Positions 23,505-31,317 of a stretch of 44,009 nt of DNA are shown in pieces. The stretch covers positions 1-44,009 of the forward strand of contig NZ_FZOR01000058.1 of assembly GCF_900188445.1 (NCBI RefSeq). The letters run 5' to 3'. Source of the stretch: Actinomadura meyerae. GTDB lineage: Bacteria; Actinomycetota; Actinomycetes; Streptosporangiales; Streptosporangiaceae. The position numbers were made by a program, and so were the translations under genes. The notes below the pieces were generated by a model. That model did no database searches. It was not told the origin of the DNA and was given only the letters and a program-made list of their open reading frames with translations. Positions within the stretch are counted from its first letter, which is position 1. The number at the start of each line of letters is the position of its first letter.

Positions 23505-24896
23505 ATGGCATCGCTGGTCGACCGGCACACCGGGTTCGTCGCGGAGCTGCGCCGGGCCGGGCTGCCGGTGTCGGTCGCCGAGGGCCTGGACGCGGTCCGC
23601 GCCATGCAGGCGATCGACCTGCTCGACCGGGAGTCGCTGCGCGCCGCCTACGCCGCGACGGTCGTCAAGCGGCCGCAGCACCGCGCGACCTTCGACACCC
23701 TCTTCGACCTGTGGTTCCCGGCGGCCGTCGGGGACGGCGCGGCGGCCTCCCCGGAACGCCCGGAGCGGACACTGGCCGGCGACGGGCGGCCCGTCCCGCC
23801 CGCGCTCGACCCGCTGGTGCAGGAGCGGCGGGACGAGCTGGCGGAGCTGCTGCTCACCGGCGACGACGCGGGCCTGCGGCAGTTCGCCCGGACGGCCGTC
23901 GCCGAGTACGGGCGGACACCGGGCCAGGAGTCGTGGTTCTCCTCCGGCGTGCTGAACGCGCTGTCGCCGGACACGCTGATGGCGCGGCTGCTCAACGCCG
24001 TCCTCGGCGGGCAGGAGCGCGGCGGGATGGCCGAGCGGGTCGCCCGCCGGACGTTCCGCGACCGCATCGCCCGGTTCCGGGACCTCGTCGGCGCCGAGGT
24101 GCGCCGCCGCATCGCCGAGGACACCGGCGTCGAGCGGACCGCCCGGATCACCGTCCGGCCGCCGCTGGAGCGGCTCGACTTCGCCGGCGCGAGCCGCGCC
24201 GAGATGGAGGCGCTGCGCCGCGAGGTGCACCCGCTGGCCCGCCGGCTGGCGGCCCGGCTGGTGCAGCGGCAGCGGCACGGCCGGCGCGGGCGGCTGGACT
24301 TCCGCCGGACGGTCCGCGCGTCCCTGGCCAGCGGGGGAGTGCCGCTCACCACCCACCACCGGCCGCCGCGCCCGCACCGGCCCGAGCTGGTGGTGCTGTG
24401 CGACGCCAGCGACTCGGTGTCGGCGTTCGCGCACTTCACGCTGCTGCTGACGTTCGCGCTGCGGGAGCAGTTCAGCAGGGTCCGGGCGTTCGCGTTCATC
24501 GACACCACCGACGAGATCACCAAGTACTTCGCGCCGGGCAGCGACGTCGTGGACGCGATGGCCCGCCTCGCCGCCGAGGCGGACCTCGTCTGGATCACCG
24601 GCCGGTCCAACTACGGCCACGCCATCAAGGTGTTCGACGAGAAGTACGGCGACGCCGTCACGTCCAAGACGGCGCTGCTCATCCTCGGCGACGCCCGCTC
24701 CAACTACGGGGAGCTGTCGCTGCCGGTGCTGGAGTCGCTGGTGGACCGGGCCCGGCACGCGTACTGGCTCAACCCCGAGCCGCGCGGCCGGTGGGACACC
24801 GGCGACTCCGCCGCGTCCCGCTACGGCGAGCTGGTGCCGATGTTCGAGTGCCGCAACCTGACGCAGCTCGCCGCGTTCATTGAGGAGCTGGCTTGA
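23505..24896 (+). CDS. CoxE-like VWA domain protein
   Basis: A 463-residue protein of the CoxE-like group. The C-terminal half is a von Willebrand A domain with the metal-ion-dependent adhesion motif CDASDSVSAF (DxSxS, about residues 303-312), the conserved Thr/Asp region of FIDTTDEITKYF, and LLILGDARSNYGEL. The N-terminal half is helical and charged, with no recognised domain. It is not exported. It starts one base after the MoxR stop codon and almost surely works with that ATPase, the MoxR-VWA pair acting as a metal-dependent chaperone module. Start ATG 23505. Confidence 0.88.
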   Translation: MASLVDRHTGFVAELRRAGLPVSVAEGLDAVRAMQAIDLLDRESLRAAYAATVVKRPQHRATFDTLFDLWFPAAVGDGAAASPERPERTLAGDGRPVPPALDPLVQERRDELAELLLTGDDAGLRQFARTAVAEYGRTPGQESWFSSGVLNALSPDTLMARLLNAVLGGQERGGMAERVARRTFRDRIARFRDLVGAEVRRRIAEDTGVERTARITVRPPLERLDFAGASRAEMEALRREVHPLARRLAARLVQRQRHGRRGRLDFRRTVRASLASGGVPLTTHHRPPRPHRPELVVLCDASDSVSAFAHFTLLLTFALREQFSRVRAFAFIDTTDEITKYFAPGSDVVDAMARLAAEADLVWITGRSNYGHAIKVFDEKYGDAVTSKTALLILGDARSNYGELSLPVLESLVDRARHAYWLNPEPRGRWDTGDSAASRYGELVPMFECRNLTQLAAFIEELA

Positions 24897-24900
24897 GTGG

Positions 24901-24918
24901 ATGGGTGGGGGCACCCAT
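24901..24918. terminator. Bidirectional hairpin terminator
   Basis: ATGGGTG (24901-24907) pairs perfectly with CACCCAT (24912-24918) around GGGG. It sits in the 28-bp gap between the convergent VWA and MFS genes, so it can serve both directions. There is no U-tract. Confidence 0.6.
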
Positions 24919-24924
24919 AGGGAG

Positions 24925-26322
24925 CTAGGTTCGCGCGGGGCGGCGGTCGCGGATGATCAGAGCCAGGGCGGCGTAGGCGAGGGACGCGACCGCGGAGACG
25001 ACCATGGCGGTGTTGGTGCCGTGCGCCAGTGCGGCCGGGTCGTGCCCGGAGCCGGTCGCGATCGCTCCGACGATCGCGACGCCCAGCGACGCCCCGATGT
25101 AGCGGGCGGTGTTGTTGGCGCCGGCGCCCATGCTGGCGCGGTCCGCGGGGACGCTCTCCACGGCCAGCCGGGCGAGCATCGCGTTGGTGAGGCCGCTCGC
25201 GACGCCGGCGACCGCGAGGCCGGGGGCGAGGCGCCACCAGTGCCCGTCCGGGGCCATGTCGGCCATCGCGAACTCGCCCACGGCGGCGAGCGCGAACCCG
25301 GCGGCCAGCAGGCGCCGGACGGGCAGCCGCGCCGGGAGCCGGTGCGCCTGCAGCGCGACCGCGAACGACAGCGCCGACCAGATCGCGAGGACGAGCGCCG
25401 CCTCCACCGGTGACAGCCCCATGACCAGGGTCATCATCGTCGCCAGGTAGGTCATGACGCCGATCACGGCGAGCCCGGTGACGAGCGCGCCCGTCACCGA
25501 CAGCAGGAACGCGGGCCGCCGGAACAGGGCGAGGTCGACCAGCGGCTCCCGGCGCCGCGCCTCGATCAGCACGAACGCGGCGAGCAGGGCGGCCGCCGCG
25601 GCGAGCAGGGCGAGCACGCCCGGCGCCGTCCAGCCGGTGCGGCCCCAGGTGATCGCGGCGGTCAGCGCCGCGATGCCGAGGCTCATGGTGACGAGGCCGG
25701 GGACGTCCACGCCGCGCGGCCGCTCGGCGCGGGACTCCTCCAGCGCGCGTGCCGCCGCGACGGTGAGCAGGACGGACGCGGCGACCGTCGCCCAGTACCA
25801 GAGCCGCCAGCCGCCGAGCACGGTCAGCCCGGCGGCGCCGATCGGGCCGAGCGCGATGCCGAGGCCGACCATCGCGCCCCACATCCCGGTGGCCCGCGCC
25901 CGGTGCGGCCCCTGCTCGAACGAGGCGCCGATGATGCCGAGCCCGGTCACCAGCAGCGCGGCGCTGGCGGCGCCCTGCGCGATGCGGCCCGCGACGAACA
26001 CCAGGGCGTTCGGGGCGAGCGCGCACGCCACGCTGGAGGCGGCGAGCGCCGCCGCGCCGGCCACGAACGTGCGCTTGCGGCCGTGGTCGTCGGCGAGGCC
26101 GCCGGCGGCGAGCAGCGCCGCGGACAGGCCCAGGCTGATGGAGCTCATCAGCCAGATCTGCGCGGTGGCGCCGGCGTGCAGGCCGCGGGCGGTGTCGGCG
26201 AGCGTCGCCGCCGGCGCGCAGTAGTTCATCAGGGCCAGGAGGGTCGCGGCGGCCGGCAGTGCCAGCGCGGCGGGCGGGCCGGGCGCGCGGCGCGCCGCGC
26301 GCGGTGCGGCCAGGGTCGTCAT
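24925..26322 (-). CDS. MFS drug exporter (DHA2/EmrB-QacA type)
   Basis: A 465-residue major facilitator with about 14 predicted helices. It has the loop 2-3 motif GGLADDHGRKRTFVAGAA (motif A), GRIAQGAASAALLVTG, and motif C-like GIALGPIGAAGLTVLGGWR, typical of proton-driven multidrug antiporters of the DHA2 group. The substrate is unknown. The ATG at 26322 has GGAG five bases upstream; the longer frame has no support. A divergent HxlR-type regulator lies 94 bases away and probably controls it through the GTTC...GAAC repeats between them. Confidence 0.88.
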   Translation of the reverse strand: MTTLAAPRAARRAPGPPAALALPAAATLLALMNYCAPAATLADTARGLHAGATAQIWLMSSISLGLSAALLAAGGLADDHGRKRTFVAGAAALAASSVACALAPNALVFVAGRIAQGAASAALLVTGLGIIGASFEQGPHRARATGMWGAMVGLGIALGPIGAAGLTVLGGWRLWYWATVAASVLLTVAAARALEESRAERPRGVDVPGLVTMSLGIAALTAAITWGRTGWTAPGVLALLAAAAALLAAFVLIEARRREPLVDLALFRRPAFLLSVTGALVTGLAVIGVMTYLATMMTLVMGLSPVEAALVLAIWSALSFAVALQAHRLPARLPVRRLLAAGFALAAVGEFAMADMAPDGHWWRLAPGLAVAGVASGLTNAMLARLAVESVPADRASMGAGANNTARYIGASLGVAIVGAIATGSGHDPAALAHGTNTAMVVSAVASLAYAALALIIRDRRPART

Positions 26323-26337
26323 GCGGACTCCGATCAA

Positions 26338-26348
26338 GTTCAGTGAAC
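26338..26348. promoter_or_regulatory. Operator-like palindrome, MFS side
   Basis: GTTC-AGT-GAAC, a perfect palindrome 15 bases upstream of the MFS start codon. A related repeat, GTTC-N7-GAAC, lies at 26378-26392; the left half-sites are exactly 40 bp apart. Probable binding site of the divergently encoded HxlR regulator (inference). Confidence 0.5.
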
Positions 26349-26377
26349 GAACCGACTGGGTGACGGTAGCACGTGAG

Positions 26378-26392
26378 GTTCGGTCAATGAAC
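26378..26392. promoter_or_regulatory. Operator-like inverted repeat, HxlR side
   Basis: GTTC (26378-26381) and GAAC (26389-26392) form an inverted repeat 24 bases before the HxlR start. Same half-sites as the palindrome at 26338-26348; the wider spacing may reflect a weaker, autoregulatory site (inference). Confidence 0.45.
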
Positions 26393-26416
26393 TACCTGGC
26401 GGGTAATGTGGGACGC

Positions 26417-26911
26417 ATGGCACTCGGCAAGGACTACGCGGCGCAGGACTGCTCGCTGGCCCGCGCGCTGGAGGTCGTGGGGGAGCGCTGGACGCTGCTG
26501 ATCATCCGGGACGCCTTCTACGGCGTGCGCCGGTTCAGCGACTTCCTCGTCCACCTCGACATCCCGCGCGCCGTGCTGTCGGCGCGCCTCCAGGCGCTCG
26601 TGGAGGCCGGCGTCCTGGCGAAGGACGACCACGACTACGTGCTCACCGAGGCGGGCAAGGAGCTGTGGCCGGTCGTGCACACGCTCGCCCGCTGGGCGGA
26701 GGACCACCTGTCCGCCGACGTGTGCCGCGTCTTCCTGCACGCCGGCTGCGGCACCCGCATCGGGCCGGACGGGATGTGCGCCGCCTGCGAGCGGCCGGTC
26801 CGGCCGGAGGAGTTGGAGGTCCACGCCGGCCCCGGCGTGCGGCGCCGCACCGACCCGGTCAGCCTGATCCTGCGCTCGCCGCACCGGATGCTCGACCCGA
26901 TCCGCACCTGA
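26417..26911 (+). CDS. HxlR-family transcriptional regulator
   Basis: A 164-residue winged-helix regulator. The HxlR core is clear: CSLARALEVVGERWTLLIIR (residues about 12-31), RFSDFLVHLDIPRAVLSARL, and YVLTEAGKELWPVVHTLARW. The C-terminus carries a small Cys motif (HAGCGTR then MCAACERPV), which many members have and which may bind zinc. HxlR proteins bind inverted repeats as dimers and often respond to toxic electrophiles or drugs. Divergent from the MFS exporter, so it is its probable repressor. ATG 26417 gives the normal N-terminus; ATG 26387 is possible but would lie in the operator. Confidence 0.88.
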   Translation: MALGKDYAAQDCSLARALEVVGERWTLLIIRDAFYGVRRFSDFLVHLDIPRAVLSARLQALVEAGVLAKDDHDYVLTEAGKELWPVVHTLARWAEDHLSADVCRVFLHAGCGTRIGPDGMCAACERPVRPEELEVHAGPGVRRRTDPVSLILRSPHRMLDPIRT

Positions 26912-26969
26912 GTGAGCAATCCCTCGCCGGGATCGCGCGCTCCGCACGGCGATATGCGAGTTATGACCG

Positions 26970-26977
26970 GATAATCT
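26970..26977 (+). promoter_or_regulatory. -10 element before the cyclase gene
   Basis: GATAATCT contains two overlapping -10 hexamers (GATAAT and TAATCT). It ends eight bases before the cyclase ATG, and there is no Shine-Dalgarno sequence in between. This suggests a leaderless transcript starting at or near the ATG at 26986. Confidence 0.45.
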
Positions 26978-26985
26978 GCACGCCC

Positions 26986-28587
26986 ATGGAGACCGACAAG
27001 GCGACGCCTGCGCCCCGGCCCAGGCGGATCATCTTCGGTCCCCTGTGGCGGTTCATCGACGGCGCCCCCGGCGACTCGCGCGCCCGGATCGCCCGCCGCG
27101 CCCGCGTCCTCGTCACGATCGCCACCGGCCTCGCCAACCTCGGCGGCGCGCTGGTCGTGCTCGCGTTCACCGTCGTCGTCCCCGACCCGGTCGGGCACGT
27201 CTCCGAGCGGCTCCGGCTGATCAACCTGAGCGTGTTCATCGCCTACGTGTCCGCGGCCGTGCCCGTCGGCCTGCTGCTCGGCGAGCGGTTCTTCCGCCGC
27301 GTGCGCCGCCTCGTCGAGCGGCACGGCGAGCCCGACCGGCACGAGCGGGCGCTGCTGCTGTACGGGCCGCTGCGGCTGATGGCGCTGCACCTCACGCTGT
27401 GGGGGATCGGGACGGTCGGCTGGGTCGTCATCAACGCCCCGTTCTCCGGCATCCTCGCCGTCAAGCTCGGCCTGACGAGCCTGCTCGGCGGCCTCACCAC
27501 CTGCACGGTCGTCTACCTGCTCACCGAGCGGCTGCTGCGCCGCGCGGTGACCACCGCGCTGGCCAGCGAGGTGCCGAGCCGCACCGGGCTGCCGGGCGTC
27601 GTCGCCCGCTCCGTGCTCGCCTGGGCGCTCGGTACCGGCGTCCCGATCCTCGGGCTGATCACCCTCGCCGTCGGCAGCTTCCTCATCGCGAGGATCACCG
27701 TGCGGGACTTCGCGGTCGCGGTGCTCGCGCTCGGCGGCATCGCGCTGCTCGTCGGGCTCGGCGTCACCTACACCGCCGCCCGCGCCATCGCCGACCCGGT
27801 CGAGTCGGTGCGGGCCGGCCTCGCGCGCGTGCAGCGCGGCGACCTGGACGTCGAGGTCCCCGTCTACGACGCCAGCGAGGTCGGGCTGCTGCAGGCCGGG
27901 TTCAACCACATGGCCGCCGGGCTGCGCGAGCACGAGCGGCTGCGCGACCTGTTCGGCCGCCAGGTGGGCGCGGACGTCGCGCGCGTCGCCGTCGAGCGCG
28001 GCATCGACCTCGGCGGCGAGCTGCGCGAGGTCGCGGTGATCTTCGTGGACCTGATCGGGTCCACCCGGCTCGCCGCCGACCGGCCGCCCGCCGAGGTCGT
28101 CCGGCTGCTGAACCGGTTCTTCGCCGTGGTCGTCGAGGTCGTCGGCGCGCACGGCGGCTGGATCAACAAGTTCGAGGGGGACGCCGCGCTCGCGATCTTC
28201 GGGGCGCCGCTGCCGCTGGAGGGCGCCCCGGACCGCGCGCTGGCGGCGTCCCGGGAGCTGGCCGCCCGCCTGCGCGCCGAGGTCCCGGAGGTGGCGGCGG
28301 CCGTCGGTGTCTCGGCCGGGGAGGCCGTCGCCGGGCACATCGGCGCCGAGGAGCGCTTCGAGTACACGGTGATCGGCGACCCGGTGAACGAGGCCGCCCG
28401 CCTCACCGACCTGGCCAAGGGCACCGAGGAGCGCGTCCTCGCCGCGGGGTCGCTGGTCGGCCGGGCCGCCGAGGAGGAGAGGGAGCACTGGCGCCTCGGC
28501 GACGAGGTCACCCTCCGGGGGCGGACACGGGCCACGCGGCTGGCCTCGCCCTGCCCGCCCGAGCGCGTCCCCGGCGTCCCCGGCTAG
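26986..28587 (+). CDS. Membrane adenylate cyclase with HAMP domain
   Basis: A 533-residue class III nucleotide cyclase. About six membrane helices fill residues 35-270, a HAMP domain follows (about 265-320, AIADPVESVRAGLARVQRGD), then a catalytic CHD (about 350-500). Metal-binding Asp residues are D355 (VDLIGSTRLA) and D399 (NKFEGDAALAIFG). K395 before it and the Asp in YTVIGDPVNEAARL are the adenine-selecting pair, so cAMP is the expected product. The layout matches mycobacterial Rv3645-type cyclases. Two Crp/Fnr-like proteins are encoded 8-12 kb downstream; a link is possible but not shown. The stop codon overlaps the convergent lipoprotein gene by four bases. Confidence 0.92.
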   Translation: METDKATPAPRPRRIIFGPLWRFIDGAPGDSRARIARRARVLVTIATGLANLGGALVVLAFTVVVPDPVGHVSERLRLINLSVFIAYVSAAVPVGLLLGERFFRRVRRLVERHGEPDRHERALLLYGPLRLMALHLTLWGIGTVGWVVINAPFSGILAVKLGLTSLLGGLTTCTVVYLLTERLLRRAVTTALASEVPSRTGLPGVVARSVLAWALGTGVPILGLITLAVGSFLIARITVRDFAVAVLALGGIALLVGLGVTYTAARAIADPVESVRAGLARVQRGDLDVEVPVYDASEVGLLQAGFNHMAAGLREHERLRDLFGRQVGADVARVAVERGIDLGGELREVAVIFVDLIGSTRLAADRPPAEVVRLLNRFFAVVVEVVGAHGGWINKFEGDAALAIFGAPLPLEGAPDRALAASRELAARLRAEVPEVAAAVGVSAGEAVAGHIGAEERFEYTVIGDPVNEAARLTDLAKGTEERVLAAGSLVGRAAEEEREHWRLGDEVTLRGRTRATRLASPCPPERVPGVPG

Positions 28588-29375
28588 GACGGGCCGAGCG
28601 TGGCGCCGTTCAGCGTCGTGTAGAACGGCGACTCCGACAGCCGCGAGCCCTTCTCCTCGCCGATGTAGACGTCGGCGTGGTTCTCGCCCCCGTAGCCGGG
28701 GCGGAACAGGTCGGTGACGGTCCAGCGGGCGTTACGGAACGCCGCGCACACCCGGTCGCCGATCGGCCGGCCGTGCGCGTCCCGCCCGCAGCCGGTGATC
28801 GCGAACCGCTGCCCCCGCGCCAGCACCGACGTGTCGGCCGCCGCCGACGCCCACGCCCGCAGCGGGCGGCCCTGGGAGTCGCGCGTCGTGTCGTCCAGCC
28901 AGAACCCGACGCTGTGCGACCAGTTCAGGTACCGGCCGCGCTGCGGCCCGGCGGTGATGCGCCCGCTGCCCTCCATCTGGACGACCTTCAGGAAGTCCTC
29001 GGGGTAGGACCCGAGCGGCTCCTTGCCGTGCGAGCAGTGGAACCGCGTGCAGCCCCGGACGGCCTTGCGGCGGCCGTCGTAGAGGCTCTCAAGCGCCGTG
29101 TAGTAGGTGGTCACGCGCCACCCGCCGGGCCGTCCCAGCGGCGCCGCGGGGGACGCCGGCGCGGAGGGGCCCGCGGTGGGCCCGGCAGGAGCGGGCCCCG
29201 CCGGAGTGGGCGCGGTGGGTGCGGACACGGTGGGTGCGGGCGCGGCGGGGGCGGGTGCGGCCGGCGGCGGGACGGCGTTCGCCGCCCCCTCGGCGTCCCG
29301 CCCGCATCCCGCCAGCGCGCCGCACCCGGCCAGCGCCGCGCACAGCATCAGCGCCGCCGGTACCGCGCGCCGCAT
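28584..29375 (-). CDS. Secreted lipoprotein with Pro/Ala linker
   Basis: A 263-residue lipoprotein. The signal peptide has two possible lipobox cysteines (LAGC at C18 and C24). A disordered Pro/Ala/Thr linker of about 50 residues follows, long enough to reach into the cell wall. The C-terminal domain (about 84-263) has VTTYYTALESLYDG, four or more Cys, YLNWSHSVGFWLDDTTRDSQ, and NHADVYIGE. The small-barrel style and the threonine/aspartate pattern hint at a 3D/RlpA-like double-psi beta barrel, but this is a weak guess and no enzyme activity can be assigned. GGAGGG lies four bases before the ATG. Confidence 0.78.
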   Translation of the reverse strand: MRRAVPAALMLCAALAGCGALAGCGRDAEGAANAVPPPAAPAPAAPAPTVSAPTAPTPAGPAPAGPTAGPSAPASPAAPLGRPGGWRVTTYYTALESLYDGRRKAVRGCTRFHCSHGKEPLGSYPEDFLKVVQMEGSGRITAGPQRGRYLNWSHSVGFWLDDTTRDSQGRPLRAWASAAADTSVLARGQRFAITGCGRDAHGRPIGDRVCAAFRNARWTVTDLFRPGYGGENHADVYIGEEKGSRLSESPFYTTLNGATLGPS

Positions 29376-29426
29376 CGCACCCTCCCGGCTCGGGACGCCC
29401 GCCCACCACCGGGGACCCTATCCCGG

Positions 29427-30071
29427 TCAGTGCCCGCGGGCTATCCACTCGTCCAGATGCGGCGCCTCCGCCCCGATCGTGGTGGAATCGCCGTGCCCGG
29501 TGCGGACGATCGTCTCCGGGGGCAGCGTCAGCAGCCGCTCCCGGATCGAAGTGATGATCGTCGGGAAGTCGGAGAACGAGCGGCCGGTCGCGCCCGGCCC
29601 GCCGTTGAACAGCGTGTCGCCGGAGAACACCGTGCCCAGCCCGGGCGCGTAGAGGCAGACCGCCCCGGGGCTGTGCCCGGGAGTGTGCAGGACGGTCAGC
29701 TCCGTGCCCGCCACCGTGACGACCTGCCCGTCGGCCAGCTCGCCGTCCGGGTCCTCGGCGGGGTGCCGCTGCTTCCACAGCATCAGGTCGTCCGGGTGCA
29801 GCAGGATCGGCGCGCCCGTCGCGGCCCTCAGCGCGGGGGCCGCGTCGATGTGGTCGTCGTGGCCGTGCGTCGACACGATCGCGACGAGCCGCCGTCCGCC
29901 GACCGCCGCCGCGATCGCGTCGGCGTCGTGCGCGGCGTCGATGACCACCGCCTCGTCGTCGTCGCCGACGATCCAGACGTTGTTGTCGACCTCCCACGTC
30001 CCGCCGTCCAGGGAGAACGTCCCGGACGTGACGACGTGGCCGATGCGCGCCCGCGGCGCGTCCGCGGCCAT
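29427..30071 (-). CDS. MBL-fold thioesterase-like protein paired with mscR
   Basis: A 214-residue glyoxalase II-like MBL hydrolase, with the zinc motif STHGHDDHIDAA (HxHxDH), HTPGHSPGAVCLYAPG and FSGDTLFNGGPG. Its ATG shares one base with the mscR stop (TGATG), so the two are co-translated. An MBL gene follows mscR in M. tuberculosis as well (Rv2259-Rv2260). MscR makes S-formylmycothiol, which must be hydrolysed to formate and mycothiol, so this enzyme is a likely S-formylmycothiol hydrolase. That function is inferred from pairing and fold. Confidence 0.87.
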   Translation of the reverse strand: MAADAPRARIGHVVTSGTFSLDGGTWEVDNNVWIVGDDDEAVVIDAAHDADAIAAAVGGRRLVAIVSTHGHDDHIDAAPALRAATGAPILLHPDDLMLWKQRHPAEDPDGELADGQVVTVAGTELTVLHTPGHSPGAVCLYAPGLGTVFSGDTLFNGGPGATGRSFSDFPTIITSIRERLLTLPPETIVRTGHGDSTTIGAEAPHLDEWIARGH

Positions 30072-31156
30072 CAGAGCAGCACCACCGAGCGCAGCACGTC
30101 GCCGCGGTGCATCTTCTCGAACGCCGCCTCCACGTCGCCGAGCCCGATCGTCTCGGACACGAACGCGTCGAGGTCTAGGCGCCCTTGCAGGTAGAGGTCG
30201 ATGAGCATCGGGAAGTCGCGCGAGGGCAGGCAGTCGCCGTACCAGGACGACTTCAGCGAGCCGCCGCGCCCGAAGACGTCCAGCAGCGGCAGCTCCAGCC
30301 GCATCTCCGGCGTCGGCACCCCGACGAGCACCACGGTCCCGGCGAGGTCGCGGGCGTAGAACGCCTGCTCGTAGGTCTCCGGGCGGCCGACCGCCTCGAC
30401 CACGACGTCCGCGCCGAACCCGCCGGTCAGCTCCCGCACCGCCTCGACGACGTCCGCCTTCCCGGCGTCGACGGTGTGCGTGGCGCCGAGGCCGGACGCG
30501 GTCGCCAGCTTCCGCTCGTCCAGGTCCACCGCGATGATCTTCGCGGCGCCGGCCAGCCGGGCGCCGAGCACCGCCGCCGCACCGACGCCGCCGCAGCCGA
30601 TGACCGCGACCGTGTCGCCGCGCCCCACCTGCCCGGTGTTGATCGCCGCGCCGAGCCCGGCCATCACGCCGCAGCCGAGCAGCCCCGCCACCTCCGGCTT
30701 CGCCGCCGCGTCGACCTTCGTGCACTGCCCGGCCGCCACCAGCGTCTTGTCGGCGAACGCGCCGATCCCGAGCGCGGGCGACAGCTCGGTGCCGTCCTCG
30801 AGGGTCATCTTCTGCGAGGCGTTGTGGGTGTCGAAGCAGTACCAGGGCCTCCCGCGCAGGCACGCCCGGCACTGCCCGCACACGGCCCGCCAGTTCAGGA
30901 CGACGAAGTCGCCCGGGGCGACCTCCGTGACCCCGTCGCCGACCGACTCGACGATCCCGGCGGCCTCGTGCCCGAGCAGGAACGGGAACTCGTCGTTGAT
31001 CCCGCCCTCGCGGTAGTGCAGGTCGGTGTGGCACACCCCGCACGCCTGGACCTGGACGACCGCCTCGCCGGGGCCCGGGTCCGGAACGTTGATCGTCTCG
31101 ATGCGCACCGGCTGACCCCTGCCCGGTGCGACGACCCCGCGTACCTGCTGCGCCAT
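30071..31156 (-). CDS. mscR: S-(hydroxymethyl)mycothiol dehydrogenase
   Basis: A 361-residue zinc alcohol dehydrogenase of the mycothiol-dependent formaldehyde dehydrogenase group. The catalytic zinc region is CGVCHTDLHYREGGINDEFP, with GHEAAG nearby. The structural zinc site is CGQCRACLRGRPWYC (four Cys). The NAD+-binding motif is VIGCGGVGAAAVLGARLAG. It oxidises the adduct of formaldehyde and mycothiol to S-formylmycothiol with NAD+, the actinobacterial counterpart of glutathione-dependent formaldehyde detoxification; homologues may also reduce S-nitrosomycothiol. The length equals mycobacterial MscR. The MBL gene overlapping its end probably finishes the pathway. Confidence 0.94.
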   Translation of the reverse strand: MAQQVRGVVAPGRGQPVRIETINVPDPGPGEAVVQVQACGVCHTDLHYREGGINDEFPFLLGHEAAGIVESVGDGVTEVAPGDFVVLNWRAVCGQCRACLRGRPWYCFDTHNASQKMTLEDGTELSPALGIGAFADKTLVAAGQCTKVDAAAKPEVAGLLGCGVMAGLGAAINTGQVGRGDTVAVIGCGGVGAAAVLGARLAGAAKIIAVDLDERKLATASGLGATHTVDAGKADVVEAVRELTGGFGADVVVEAVGRPETYEQAFYARDLAGTVVLVGVPTPEMRLELPLLDVFGRGGSLKSSWYGDCLPSRDFPMLIDLYLQGRLDLDAFVSETIGLGDVEAAFEKMHRGDVLRSVVLL

Positions 31157-31317
31157 CCTTGCCGCCTCCGTCCTCTCGATCTTCCCCGACCCTATCCGCC
31201 GCCCGGCCGGCGCGCCCCCGCCTCACCGCCCGGCGGGGACACCCCCGCCGGTATGAGCGGCAAGATCACCCGCACGCGCGAGGCGCGTCCGGGCGTCCGG
31301 GCGGAAGGCTGGCCGCC

